Below, one piece after another: positions 34,463-43,228 of a DNA stretch of 64,000 nt. A program made the position numbers and the translations under genes. How positions within the stretch are numbered: the stretch's first letter is position 1; every line of letters begins with the position of its first letter. The DNA comes from Streptomyces spororaveus (GTDB lineage Bacteria; Actinomycetota; Actinomycetes; Streptomycetales; Streptomycetaceae): positions 62,001-126,000 of the forward strand of contig NZ_BNED01000002.1 in the NCBI RefSeq assembly GCF_016755875.1. The letters are read 5' to 3'. Under the pieces are notes generated by a model. That model made no database searches, was not told the origin of the DNA, and saw only the letters and a list, made by a program, of their open reading frames with translations.

Positions 34463-35257
34463 ATGCGCCTCCCGGAGAACCGGGCGACCCTGGCCGCGCT
34501 CGCGGGCACCGTCTTCGGCATCCTGCCCGCTGCCGTCGGCGCGTTCGCCTCCGAGACAACCCGCACGTGGGCGGTGCTCGCGCGGGCGGCGGCCGCCGAG
34601 CGCCAGAGCGATGCGGCGCTCGCCGCGGTCGAGGCGATGGCGGAGCCGCAGGCCTCGGAATTGCTGGAGGACGCGCTCGACCACTGGGCCCTGGGCGGGG
34701 CGAGCCCGGAGGAGATCGCGAACATGTTCCAGGTGATCGGGCCCCAGGATCTCGGCATCGAGCCGGAGAAGGACGCTGGCGAGGCCGACGCGTACGCGGA
34801 CATCGCGCTGTTCACCGACTCGAAGGGCTGGGCGGGCGGGGACTACGCGCTGCACCTGGGGTTCGTGGAGATGCCGGACGGACGGCCGTTGCCGCTGATC
34901 GCCTTCGAGTCCCGCACCGACCGCGCAGGCCTTGAGGACCTGCACGGCAGGTGCGGGTGGCGGCTGTGGAACGGGCGGGCCGACGCCTTCCCCGAGCTGG
35001 ACGTCAACTGGCGTGTCCGCGCACACATCGGCACCCAGGCGCTGGAGGAACTCGCACACACCGACGCCGAGGGCTGGGACGACATCCGGCTGTGGCGCGG
35101 AGAGGCGAAGACGCCCGGCGAGTGGTGGGACCTGCTCGACGTGGCCGGCCACGCGCTGCTGTGCGGTCCGGTCCCATCGGCCGATCCGAACGCGATCCTC
35201 GCGGCCGCCGAGGCGGGGCAGCTGTCGGCCGTGGTCGCCCGCGCCCGGTTCTCCTGA
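34463..35257 (+). CDS. Hypothetical protein (about 264 aa), start uncertain
   Basis: From ATG 34463 the protein reads MRLPENRATLAALAGTVFG, then a helical region (ERQSDAALAAVEAMAEPQAS, EDALDHWALGGASPEEIANM) and a mixed domain ending SAVVARARFS. The frame extends upstream through NTGFLGRSYSAPTSLARQ, which is also protein-like, so the true N-terminus may have been lost at the junction with recombinase copy 3 near 34390. It precedes the exonuclease operon by 190 bases. Family unknown. Confidence 0.6.
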   Translation: MRLPENRATLAALAGTVFGILPAAVGAFASETTRTWAVLARAAAAERQSDAALAAVEAMAEPQASELLEDALDHWALGGASPEEIANMFQVIGPQDLGIEPEKDAGEADAYADIALFTDSKGWAGGDYALHLGFVEMPDGRPLPLIAFESRTDRAGLEDLHGRCGWRLWNGRADAFPELDVNWRVRAHIGTQALEELAHTDAEGWDDIRLWRGEAKTPGEWWDLLDVAGHALLCGPVPSADPNAILAAAEAGQLSAVVARARFS

Positions 35258-35446
35258 CCCCGGCCACTGCACCAGCGGCACGGAGCATCCAGGCCCCGGT
35301 GCCGTCCGGCGCGCACCGGGCTGTGCCCGACTCGACCTGACCGCGCCGGGCGGTGCCGGGGGAGCGGGGGTCCGGGGGCCGGCGAAGGCCCCCGCGACCA
35401 CCGGCCCCAGCCCGCTGCACACCCCATCGACCCGAAAGGCGGCCAC

Positions 35447-35854
35447 ATGACCGAGACCACCGTGAACCTCTCCCAGATCGCCCGGACTGCCCGGGTGGGC
35501 CGTGCCGCCGTCGCCAACTGGCGCCGCCTGCACGACGACTTCCCACGGCCCGTCGGCGGCACCGAGACCAGTCCCGTCTTCCTCCTCGCGGCCGCCGAAC
35601 AGTGGCTGCGCACCCACGATCGGATTCCCCAGCCCCCCTCCGAGCCCGCCCCACCGCGGCTGCCCGCGACCGTGACCTTCGGGAACGGCCGCATCGTCAC
35701 GATCTACGGTCCCGAGCTGCACACGGCACCAGCGTGGAACGGCGACGCGGACGAGGAGGCGTTCAGCGGCTTCCTCGACCCCGGCCGTGACGGGATCCCC
35801 TGGCCCACCGCCTCAGCCCGGATCGACCTGCCCGGAGCGGCCCCGTTGAGGTGA
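35447..35854 (+). CDS. Helix-turn-helix-like small protein (135 aa)
   Basis: The N-terminal 60 residues (LSQIARTARVGRAAVANWRR, HDDFPRPVGGTETSPVFLLA, AEQWLRTH) form a MerR/excisionase-like winged helix with the xxxVANWRRRHxxFP signature that also heads Streptomyces N6-adenine methylases. The C-terminal half is Pro-rich and beta-rich (VTFGNGRIVTIYGPE). An AAAGG site precedes ATG 35447. It is the first gene of a coupled three-gene set with the 43-residue protein and the exonuclease. Confidence 0.7.
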   Translation: MTETTVNLSQIARTARVGRAAVANWRRLHDDFPRPVGGTETSPVFLLAAAEQWLRTHDRIPQPPSEPAPPRLPATVTFGNGRIVTIYGPELHTAPAWNGDADEEAFSGFLDPGRDGIPWPTASARIDLPGAAPLR

Positions 35855-35982
35855 CGAACGCCCACGTCGACATCAGCAGCTGGGGCTGCCCCATGGAATT
35901 CCTCAGCCTCATCTGGCCCACCGGGCAGCGCACCGTGCTGGCCGCCGACCCTACCGACCTGCAGACCACGGAGGTGCACTGA
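35851..35982 (+). CDS. Very small protein (43 aa) in coupled operon
   Basis: GTG 35851 overlaps the stop of the upstream gene as GTGA, and the TGA at 35980-35982 overlaps the exonuclease ATG as TGATG. The product is VTNAHVDISSWGCPMEFLSL followed by IWPTGQRTVLAADPTDLQTT and EVH. Overlap at both ends is strong evidence of real translation despite its size. No family can be named. Confidence 0.7.
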   Translation: MTNAHVDISSWGCPMEFLSLIWPTGQRTVLAADPTDLQTTEVH

Positions 35983-37415
35983 TGACGGACACCCTCACCG
36001 AGACGGAGACCACGGCCCAGACGACCCCGCCGGAGCCGTCCTGGCCGGAGGCCCTGGGCGGCCGGCGCCTGGCGGGCATGCTCGCCGAGATCACCGGCCA
36101 GCCGGTGACGGCCGCCGACGTCGAGGAACTCGTCGCCCGCGAACACCTGGTCGCCGTCGACTCCTACAAGGGCTGGCCGCTCTACGCGACGGCGGCCGCG
36201 CGCGAGCTCGACGCGGGCCTGGTCGGCTCGATCGTCTCCGCTCGGGTGGCGTGGTCCGAGGTGAGCCTGACCCGGGACGCGGCCGCCGAGCGGATCGGCT
36301 GGCACTGGCGCGACCTCGCGCGGATGGGCCGCGAGGGACGCATCGCCATCGGCCCCGGGGACCGGTACCGGATCGCCGACCTGGACAAGCTCGCGGTGGA
36401 GGCTGAAGGCGAGCAGCACGTCACCGCGCAGGCCGCCGCCGACATTCTGGAGATCCGGCCCACCGACTGGAAGTACGTGGAGGCGGCCGGGTGGATCGAG
36501 CCCGCCGACACCTACGAGCGGGGGGTCGGCCGGTACCGCACCGTCACCGTGGCGCTCTACCGGCTCGGCGACGTACGCGATCTGCGGGAGATGCCCGGTG
36601 TGGACTGGGAGGCCGCCCGCGGTCTCGGCAAGGGCGTGCCGTCGCCGCTGCGCGAGTACGCCAAGCTCGCCCCCACCCGCGCCGACGCGGTGAAGGCCTT
36701 CGCCCAGCAGCTCGCGGACCGACACGATACGACGGTGTGGGCGTGGCACAGCCCGTACTCCGGCAGGTGGGAGTTGGACTGGGAGCGGGTGGACGGCGCC
36801 CCGACCCAGGAGACCGTTCGCGGTGAGCTCGCCGCGGACCCGGTTGTCGGCTTGTACGCCGAGGAGATCACCCTGTGTCCCACCTGGGGCAGGATCACCC
36901 GCCGGGCGCGCAGGCTGCTGGAGCCGGACGCCGCGGTGATCGTGGACACCGAGACCACCGACCTGTACGGGCAGACGATCGAGCTGGCCGTCATCGACGC
37001 CGCGACCGGCAAGGTGCTCCAGAACACCCTGGTGAAGCCCACGGAGCCGATCAGCGCCGGGGCCCGGTACGTGCACGGCCTGAGCGACGAGGACGTGGCC
37101 GGAGCCCGGCCCTTCGAGAAGGTCCTGCCTCGTCTGCGGAAGGTGACGAAGAACCGCGTGATCTGCGCCTACAGCGTCGAGTTCGACCGTGCCGTGATCC
37201 TGGGCGACGTCCGGCGGGCCGGGAAGAAGCCGCTGCACCTGGAGCCCCGGGAGTCCTGGTACTGCCTGATGGAGGCCTATGCCTCCTGGTTGGGCTCGAA
37301 CCGGTGGCTTGCTCTGGGCGGCGGACACCGCGCGGCCGGCGACTGCGCGGCCTCACTTGAACGACTTGAGGAGATGGCACGCGGCAAGGGAACAACCTTC
37401 ACGCCCACCCGTTAG
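35982..37415 (+). CDS. DnaQ-like 3'-5' exonuclease with N-terminal helix-turn-helix repeats
   Basis: The 477-residue protein has two parts. Residues about 20-290 contain several helix-turn-helix-like or winged segments (DAAAERIGWHWRDLARMGRE, AADILEIRPTDWKYVEAAGW). Residues about 305-470 are a DEDDh exonuclease: IVDTETTDLYG (DxE), YVHGLSDEDVAGARPF, AYSVEFDRAVI (third Asp) and the HRAAGDC active-site His/Asp. Family members proofread or trim DNA or RNA. The fused DNA-binding half suggests targeted activity. It is the last gene of a coupled operon. Confidence 0.8.
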   Translation: MTDTLTETETTAQTTPPEPSWPEALGGRRLAGMLAEITGQPVTAADVEELVAREHLVAVDSYKGWPLYATAAARELDAGLVGSIVSARVAWSEVSLTRDAAAERIGWHWRDLARMGREGRIAIGPGDRYRIADLDKLAVEAEGEQHVTAQAAADILEIRPTDWKYVEAAGWIEPADTYERGVGRYRTVTVALYRLGDVRDLREMPGVDWEAARGLGKGVPSPLREYAKLAPTRADAVKAFAQQLADRHDTTVWAWHSPYSGRWELDWERVDGAPTQETVRGELAADPVVGLYAEEITLCPTWGRITRRARRLLEPDAAVIVDTETTDLYGQTIELAVIDAATGKVLQNTLVKPTEPISAGARYVHGLSDEDVAGARPFEKVLPRLRKVTKNRVICAYSVEFDRAVILGDVRRAGKKPLHLEPRESWYCLMEAYASWLGSNRWLALGGGHRAAGDCAASLERLEEMARGKGTTFTPTR

Positions 37416-37522
37416 AGGGGCACAAGCCATCAGCCTTGACGGTCTGCGGATACGAAAAGTTGGACAGGTCCAACCGTAAAGACCGATGACGCTCGGCGCG
37501 TATGTGCCCCGAACACGCGAAG

Positions 37523-37549
37523 GTGCCTACCTCTCAGGGAGGTAGGCAC
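37523..37549. terminator. Perfect 11-bp bidirectional hairpin
   Basis: GTGCCTACCTC and GAGGTAGGCAC pair perfectly around TCAGG, between two convergent genes ending at 37415 and 37578. A smaller palindrome GTTGGAC-AG-GTCCAAC is at 37459-37474. Confidence 0.75.
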
Positions 37550-37577
37550 GTGGAGTCGAGTCCCAGACTTGTTGTAA

Positions 37578-38081
37578 CTACGACTTCTTGCGGAACCGTC
37601 GATAGAGGACGGGGACAACCACAAGCGGAATCAAGAGGATTGAAACAAGCCGCCCCGGCACTCGTCCCTGCGGAACTTCGGGGACATCGCCTGCCTCGGG
37701 TTCAGGAGCCCTCCGTCCGCCCGAAACGGGCGGCTGACCACCTCCAGTGAACATGTCTTTCGCCAGGAGGCCGAGGAATACGGCAAGAATCTCCAGGAGG
37801 GCAAGATCGAAGCCGTAGGCGGAAACGAGATAGCCGCTCGTCCCCTGCAAGGTCATGAAGGCCAGCACCGCCCCCCATCCAAGGTAGCCGCGGCGGGGGA
37901 TCCACATGATCAGGGCCGACATCTGGGCCGTGACCAGCAGCAGGGCGTTCAGTGCTTCTTGACGAAGCGGGCCGGCCAGGACCGTGAACAACACGATCGC
38001 CGAGGCAACGGCCAGGACGGCGGGCGCCGTACTCCAGGAGTTTCGGCGGGTCATCTTCGAGGTATTACTGTTAGGCTCCAT
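37578..38081 (-). CDS. Membrane protein with four predicted spans (167 aa)
   Basis: ATG 38081 is preceded by GAGGAGG. Hydrophobic helices are visible at about residues 20-36 (AVLAVASAIVLFTVLAG), 44-60 (LNALLLVTAQMSALIMW), 66-105 (two segments, including LALLEILAVFLGLLA) and 144-160 (LVSILLIPLVVVPVLY), ending in RRFRKKS. A Pro/Gly-rich loop precedes the last helix. No family recognised. Confidence 0.75.
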   Translation of the reverse strand: MEPNSNTSKMTRRNSWSTAPAVLAVASAIVLFTVLAGPLRQEALNALLLVTAQMSALIMWIPRRGYLGWGAVLAFMTLQGTSGYLVSAYGFDLALLEILAVFLGLLAKDMFTGGGQPPVSGGRRAPEPEAGDVPEVPQGRVPGRLVSILLIPLVVVPVLYRRFRKKS

Positions 38082-38664
38082 CTGAGGGTCCTCCTCGATT
38101 GAAATGGTGGATGCGGATCTTCGTGTTCGCATAGATGTGCATTCGCATGCATTCCTTTCCGTGGGAGTGGGGACTCGACTCCGGGGACGCGGTCGCCCTA
38201 AGCCCGCCAAGACAGCAGGCGACCCGTCCCCGTATTCTTTTTTATGACGACGAGAGCCGTCAGGCGCAGCATAACCCTGCCGCCCTAAGGCTGCCAGGGT
38301 CCAATACTGTTCGGCCGCCACGGAGCCGCGAGCGGGCTTTTTGTACCAGCACAAATCTCGATAAACATCCGCGCGAATGTACCGACTCTGGAATTAGACG
38401 TATTCCGGGAACTCGTATCACCAGTGGCGCCGAACTCGACCAGCTCGGCGTGCAGACCCGCGTGCTGAGCAACGACCTCGGTCTGCACCTGCGCGCCCGG
38501 ACCTCGTCCCGGTGAGACTGTCTGCGGCTCAGCAGCGGAAGACGTCCCCGCGCCACTCTCCAGGTGCGTGAGGCAGGTCTGATGCAAGGCCACAACCGGG
38601 GTCTGGGCAGCACGTATTCTCCGACGTGATCTTCCCCGTCTACTCGACTCCGAGTGAGGTACCT
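38082..38664. other. 583-bp region of lower GC without a confident gene
   Basis: The stretch 38220-38420 has lower GC than the surroundings (TATTCTTTTTTATG, ATTAGACGTATTCC) and no frame with recognisable features. A plus frame ending LGVQTRVLSNDLGLHLRART near 38515 may be the tail of a lost gene. The composition suggests imported or decayed sequence. Confidence 0.4.
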
Positions 38665-39942
38665 GTGCGTGCTCCTGTGCGGCCGTTAGCGCTCGCCCTG
38701 TCCCTGACCGTCGGTCTGCTCGCCGGGTGCGGTCCGGCAGCCGACGACGCGAAGCCGAACGGCAGCACACCCCCGGCGGCCCTGACTCCTTCGGCGCCAG
38801 CGAAGCGGACCCTGACGCCGCACGACCCTCCGCAGTGGTTCGATGTGCGCGGGAAGGTGCCCCTGCCGGAGGCGGCCACGAAGGGCCGGACCAACCTGGC
38901 CGGGCAGGTCCGCGGCGGCGGCGAGGATCTGCCGGTGCTGCTCCACGAGGCCCGGGCCTTTGTCGTCTCCCCCACGGGCGTCCAGGTCGTCGACCTTGCC
39001 GACGGCCGCACGGTGGGCGAGGAGGCGGCCAGCGGCCAGGTTTTGCGCCAGGACAGCGACGGGTTCATCCTGCCGCCGGTCCTGGCCGGCAGCGAGGTCC
39101 TGGTCCCCTTCCTGCTGACGGTGCCCGCCTCCGGTACCCACACCGCGGGCGCGATGGTCGAGCTCGTCGCGGTGAGCACGGCGCCCCCGTACAAGGCGAC
39201 CGGGCGGACGACCGTCAAGCTGCCCGAGTGGGCACTCAACTCCCGCACGGTGCAGGCCGCGGTCGTCGGTGCGGAGAACGGCACGGCCGTCGTCACCGTG
39301 ACCGGCGGCGACGATGCGGTGTCGTACGGCATCGACACCGCGTCCCACTCGGTGCGCTGGACACAGCCCGGGCTGGAGGCCATCCAGGTTGGTGCGGGCA
39401 TGGCGGTGGGCCTGCTCCATGTCGAGCCGCTCACTTCCGTGCCGCTCGGGGTCGATCTCGTCTCCGGCACCGAGAAGTGGCGCGGGGGGAAGACCTACGC
39501 CGCGATCATGAACGGTGCCGGGCCCGGCACGGTCCGGGTCGCGGGCCCGCAGGTCGGCGACAAGGGCGACCAGCTGCTGGACGTGACCAGCGGGAAGACC
39601 CGCGCCACCATGCCGCCGGGGCTGCGCGCAGCCGACTGCACCTACGACCGTGCCGCGACGCTGGTGTGCACGCGTGGGTTCGCGGTCGTGGCGGTGGACG
39701 CGGCCACCGGCACGTTGCTGTGGTCGCTCAAGGACGGAGATCAGGGACGCACTCCCCCGACCGTGACCACGGTGTGGCACGGCCGGGTCTACGGCCGCGG
39801 AGCAGGCGGTCCTGTCGTCCTGGACGCGCGGACCGGCGCCGACATGCCCACCAAGCCGGAGGCCGCACCGCTCCTCGTCACCGAATACGCCGGACTCGTC
39901 CTCGACGACAACCACCTGTTCAGCTATCCGGCCGGAGGCTGA
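38665..39942 (+). CDS. Lipoprotein with PQQ-like beta-propeller repeats
   Basis: From GTG 38665 (GAGG upstream) the 425-residue protein starts with a lipoprotein signal RAPVRPLALALSLTVGLLAG then the lipobox Cys (LLAGC). A Pro/Ala linker is followed by propeller-type repeats, for example YGIDTASHSVRWTQPGL, VDLVSGTEKWRGG, VDAATGTLLWSLKDGDQ and LDARTGADMPTKPE, which match the AxTGxxxW pattern of quinoprotein blades. It is exported and anchored. It resembles the lipoprotein at 29252. Ligand or partner unknown. Confidence 0.8.
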   Translation: MRAPVRPLALALSLTVGLLAGCGPAADDAKPNGSTPPAALTPSAPAKRTLTPHDPPQWFDVRGKVPLPEAATKGRTNLAGQVRGGGEDLPVLLHEARAFVVSPTGVQVVDLADGRTVGEEAASGQVLRQDSDGFILPPVLAGSEVLVPFLLTVPASGTHTAGAMVELVAVSTAPPYKATGRTTVKLPEWALNSRTVQAAVVGAENGTAVVTVTGGDDAVSYGIDTASHSVRWTQPGLEAIQVGAGMAVGLLHVEPLTSVPLGVDLVSGTEKWRGGKTYAAIMNGAGPGTVRVAGPQVGDKGDQLLDVTSGKTRATMPPGLRAADCTYDRAATLVCTRGFAVVAVDAATGTLLWSLKDGDQGRTPPTVTTVWHGRVYGRGAGGPVVLDARTGADMPTKPEAAPLLVTEYAGLVLDDNHLFSYPAGG

Positions 39943-40008
39943 ACCCTCCGCCCGGCTCTCTACAAACCCGCCGTGCGTCCATGCTTGGGAGGCCGCCACT
40001 GACGCCCA

Positions 40009-40034
40009 TTTCTCACCTCTTAAGAGGTGAGAAA
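40009..40034. promoter_or_regulatory. Perfect 26-bp palindrome
   Basis: The palindrome has half-site TTTCTCACCTCTT and no loop, 67 bases after the lipoprotein stop and 119 bases before the next gene. Loop-free symmetry favours an operator; a terminator is the alternative. Confidence 0.55.
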
Positions 40035-40152
40035 CCCGGGTGAAGCATCCGGCGCCGCACGGCGGAAGTCGCGCGTCAGGCGCTACGCCGCGGCTTGCCC
40101 GTCGCGTAGAACAGGGCGGTGACCTCCCCGGCCCGCACCGGTTGAAAGGGGT

Positions 40153-40527
40153 ATGCGAAAGAGGATCTACATGCTGACGGCGGCGGCCCTGGTGTTCGCT
40201 GCCGCACCCGCGTACGCCGACGCCAAGGCCGAGGACGGTCGGATCGGCCTGTCCGTGTACGGAAAGGGCCTCCGCGTCAATGACGTCGGAGCCCACATGG
40301 AGGGCCACGGCACCGGCGTGCGCGCCCGCCTCATCACCTACACGCCGAAGGGGTACAGGTCGGAGCTGACCGGATGGAAGGATGCCACTCCGGTGACCGC
40401 AGCCTTGACCAAGTTGTCGACCGTGGGCTGGAAGTGGAAGGGCGGCAAGACGTTCCCCCACGGGACCAAGCTGTGCGTGGAGTTCAACACCGTGAGCGGG
40501 GAGCCGTGCGCGGTGATCCACCGCTAG
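40153..40527 (+). CDS. Small secreted protein (124 aa)
   Basis: ATG 40153 follows GAAAGGGG. MRKRIYMLTAAALVFAAAPA with YADA is a clean signal peptide with an AxA cleavage site near residue 22. The mature domain is beta-rich (GRIGLSVYGKGLRVNDVG) with two Cys late (KLCVEF, EPCAVIH) that could form a disulfide. Similar small exported proteins are frequent in Streptomyces, and the function is unknown. Confidence 0.75.
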   Translation: MRKRIYMLTAAALVFAAAPAYADAKAEDGRIGLSVYGKGLRVNDVGAHMEGHGTGVRARLITYTPKGYRSELTGWKDATPVTAALTKLSTVGWKWKGGKTFPHGTKLCVEFNTVSGEPCAVIHR

Positions 40528-40818
40528 GCCCGTTTCTCCCGACCGCCCCGACCACCCCGGACAGGACGCCGGACGGTGGCCTGGTGAGCCGGACGGTGAC
40601 GCGCGGCGTGCCCGTCGGCGTCCGGCAACAGCCCTCCAGGAGCGAATCGTTGGGCGATACGGGCGCCAGGGGAAGTTTGTAGCACCCGCGGGGAATCCGG
40701 GTCTCCTGGGGGTCCCAGCACCGCATATGCTTGTGGCTGCTACCCGTTCCCTCCAGAAGCGTTCGCCATCCGGTGAACACCCCCTGGCGGGGGGCCCGAC
40801 AAGGGATCGAGGTAGCAC

Positions 40819-40944
40819 ATGGCGAGGAGCAAGAAGAGCGTCAAGGGCCGGCACGAGCAGCGACTGAATATCCTTCAGGAGCTGGACGGCCTGGCCAAGC
40901 TCATGCTCACGATCGTCAGGGTGTGGCTGTACTTCCACATGTAG
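40819..40944 (+). CDS. Very small basic protein (41 aa)
   Basis: ATG 40819 has GAGG upstream and encodes MARSKKSVKGRHEQRLNILQ followed by ELDGLAKLMLTIVRVWLYFH and a final Met. The basic N-terminus and amphipathic/hydrophobic C-terminus suggest a membrane-associated micropeptide. The adjacent hairpin at 40973 supports a short transcription unit. Confidence 0.5.
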   Translation: MARSKKSVKGRHEQRLNILQELDGLAKLMLTIVRVWLYFHM

Positions 40945-40972
40945 TGGAGGGTCTTCGACCGTGACCGGAACG

Positions 40973-40996
40973 CGGGCTTCGATACGACGAAGCCCG
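40973..40996. terminator. 9-bp perfect hairpin
   Basis: CGGGCTTCG and CGAAGCCCG pair around ATACGA, 29 bases after the stop of the 41-residue gene. A second stem (CCTGACC/GGTCAGG) lies at about 41049-41074. Confidence 0.6.
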
Positions 40997-41104
40997 ACCG
41001 GATGATAGACGGTCGGGCCTCGTACCAGTCTCACCACGCGGAGGGCCTGACCTGGTTGCACCCGGGTCAGGTCCTTCGCTGCATCCCGGCAGTGACGCCA
41101 GGAG

Positions 41105-41624
41105 CTGCGGTGACACTTTAAAGTTTACAGAAGCTCCCCCACCCTAGTACATCGGCGGATGTGCTGACGGACTGCAGAGCGCCAGCCCGTGAACCTCGAT
41201 GAAGTACGCGAACTCCAGCACCCGATGGGGTGTCAGCCGTGAATCTCTACCGGCCGCGGCCGTAGTGCAGGAGTCGATCAGCCATCCGGCCCACCTGGGT
41301 CCTTCTGGCCGTGGTGGAGGATCGGAAGCAGGGTCTCGGCCGGCATCACATCCGGTGCACGCGGTCGCCCCCGGGCCGGGCGAGCGCATCGAGCGCCGCC
41401 ATGGTCCCCAGAGGTTTCGCGTGGTCGGTGGCGAGCTGGCATCCGGCGGCGTGGACCGCCGCAGCACTCCCCCGCGTACGGCCGAACGGCGGGTATCCGC
41501 CTCTGCGCGGCCGCGGTCGCGCAGGGTGTCGGCTGCCGCCATCGGGCGGAAGGGGTGATCAGGACCTGCACTGGGAAGACGCCTCCCAGCAGGACGACAC
41601 CGCAGGTCAAGGTGGTGATCAACG
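41105..41624. other. 520-bp region upstream of ku without a confident gene
   Basis: An AT-rich patch (CACTTTAAAGTTTACAG, 41113-41129) could be a promoter. The rest has open frames on both strands but none with recognisable residues or a ribosome site. Confidence 0.4.
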
Positions 41625-42641
41625 ATGGCCAGACCCGTCTGGGCTGGGGTCCTCTCCTTCGGACTTGTCTCGCTCCCGGTCTCGCTCTACACCGCGACCG
41701 ACAGCCACACGATCCACTTCCATCAGCTGCAGCGCGGCACTTCCGACCGGATCCGCAACCGGCGGGTGAACGAACGCACCGGCAAGGAGGTGGAGCTGGA
41801 GGAGATCGTGAAGGGCTTCGACACCGGCGAGGAGTACGTGCTCGTCGAGCCCGGTGAGCTCGACGAGATCGCGCCGGGGCGGTCGAGGACGATCGAGATC
41901 AGCGGGTTCGTGGACCTGGACACCGTGGACCCGATCTTCTTCGACAAGACGTACTACCTCGGGCCGAAGGGCAAGGAGTACGCCAAGGTCTACGGACTGC
42001 TGGAGCAGGCGCTGGAGGAGTCCAACCGGGCCGGGATCGCGACCTTCGTCATGCGCGGCCGCGAGTGCCTGGTGGCGCTGAAGGCGGAGAAGGGGCTGCT
42101 GGCGGTGCACACGCTGCACTGGTCGGACGAGATCCGCGACCCCCGGAAGGAGATCCCCGACCTCCCCGAGGCCGGGAAGGCGAGCGCGGGTGAGCTGAAG
42201 ATGGCCCACCAGCTGATCGACGCCCTCGCCATCGACTGGCGGCCGGAGGACTACCGCGACGTGTACCAGGAGAAGGTGGCCGCGCTGATCACCGCGAAGC
42301 AGGCTGGCGAGACGGTCGAGAAGGCCGAGCCCGCGCCGAAGGCCACCGGCGCCGTGGACCTCATGGAGGCTCTGCGCGCGTCCGTCGAGCGGGCCCGCAG
42401 CCCGAAGGACACCGGCGAGAAGGCCAGCACCTCCACCGCCCGCACGAAGAACGCGGGGAAGGGTTCCCGCGGCGCGAAGAAGCGCACCACCGGCTCTTCG
42501 GGAACCTCCCGTGCCCGGTCGCTTCAGTCGCTGACGAAGGCCGAGTTGTACGAGAAGGCGACGAAGGCCGGGATCCGCGGCCGCTCCGGGATGAGCCACG
42601 ACGAACTTGCCGACGCCCTCGCCGGCACCAAGAGCGACTGA
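41625..42641 (+). CDS. ku: Ku DNA-end-binding protein
   Basis: The 338-residue protein is bacterial Ku: MARPVWAGVLSFGLVSLPVS, FHQLQRGTSDRIRNRRVNER, TGKEVELEEIVKGFDTGEEY and LSAHTLHW-like AVHTLHWSDEIRDP are signature blocks of the beta-barrel bridge that encircles DNA ends. Residues about 225-338 form a Lys/Ala-rich tail ending in a SAP-like helix pair (SLTKAELYEKATKAGIRGRS), as in longer Streptomyces Ku. Ku recruits LigD for non-homologous end joining; no ligD gene is visible here. A linear replicon would make extra end-binding useful. Confidence 0.95.
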   Translation: MARPVWAGVLSFGLVSLPVSLYTATDSHTIHFHQLQRGTSDRIRNRRVNERTGKEVELEEIVKGFDTGEEYVLVEPGELDEIAPGRSRTIEISGFVDLDTVDPIFFDKTYYLGPKGKEYAKVYGLLEQALEESNRAGIATFVMRGRECLVALKAEKGLLAVHTLHWSDEIRDPRKEIPDLPEAGKASAGELKMAHQLIDALAIDWRPEDYRDVYQEKVAALITAKQAGETVEKAEPAPKATGAVDLMEALRASVERARSPKDTGEKASTSTARTKNAGKGSRGAKKRTTGSSGTSRARSLQSLTKAELYEKATKAGIRGRSGMSHDELADALAGTKSD

Positions 42642-42760
42642 GCAGCGCCTTTCCCGGGACCGCGCAGCTCAGCAGTGCGGGCCGTCGCCCGAGGGGGCGA
42701 CGGCCCGTGCGGTCATGTCACGCAGGACCCCGACATCGTGCGGGGCCCGCGGTCGCGGTC

Positions 42761-43228
42761 CTAGCGGCGGCGGCCCCAGGACTCGGTGTCGACGGTGCGG
42801 CCACGGTCGTCGCGCAGGGTGGCGGTGTCGGAGCCGTTGTCCCAGACGTAGTTGCGGCGGTCCTGGAAGAGGTCGGTGCGGGTGTCACGGCCGTTGCCGG
42901 TGTGGATCCGGATCGTGTTGCGGGCGCCGATGCGGACGTTGTCGAAGCGGTAGCGGTTGCCGTCGCTGTCGCGCAGCGTCCAGCCGCGCAGGTTGATGGC
43001 GTCGCGAGTGGTGTTGGTGATCTCCACCCACTCCGAGTTGAGGGAGCGGTTCGAGCGGTCGTCGCGTCCGGGGCTGTCGGCCTGGACCCGGCTGATCTCC
43101 ACCCGCGGCCGCTGATGGTGACGGTCACCGTCGTGCGCGGCCGCCGGCAGAGCGGCGGCACCGACGACGGCGCCGGCGGCCAGGACGGTGGCGGCGATAC
43201 GGCGTACGGAGGAAGAAGCAGAAGACAT
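42761..43228 (-). CDS. Secreted lamin-tail-domain protein
   Basis: ATG 43228 has GAGGGG upstream; the longer frame to 43441 lacks support. MSSASSSVRRIAATVLAAGA with VVGAAALPAAAHDG is a signal peptide. The mature protein is a lamin tail domain: VEISRVQAD, RSLNSEWVEITNTTRDAINL, RGWTLRDSDGNRYRF and YVWDNGSDTATLRDD. Bacterial members are exported and often linked to nucleases or surface binding. It is convergent with ku. Confidence 0.85.
   Translation of the reverse strand: MSSASSSVRRIAATVLAAGAVVGAAALPAAAHDGDRHHQRPRVEISRVQADSPGRDDRSNRSLNSEWVEITNTTRDAINLRGWTLRDSDGNRYRFDNVRIGARNTIRIHTGNGRDTRTDLFQDRRNYVWDNGSDTATLRDDRGRTVDTESWGRRR

Noticed and set aside
35763..37328. A 521-residue leftward frame opposite the exonuclease gene
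   Set aside because: No domains, and the plus-strand DEDDh motifs and coupled starts are decisive.
38686..41061. A 791-residue leftward frame
   Set aside because: It is antisense to the lipoprotein at 38665 and the secreted protein at 40153, both with signal peptides and ribosome sites; composition is typical of a GC-rich shadow.
41040..41110. Folded GC-rich stretch resembling a tRNA or riboswitch
   Set aside because: It has stem-loops but no T-loop sequence, no acceptor CCA-type end and no known riboswitch core; more likely a terminator.
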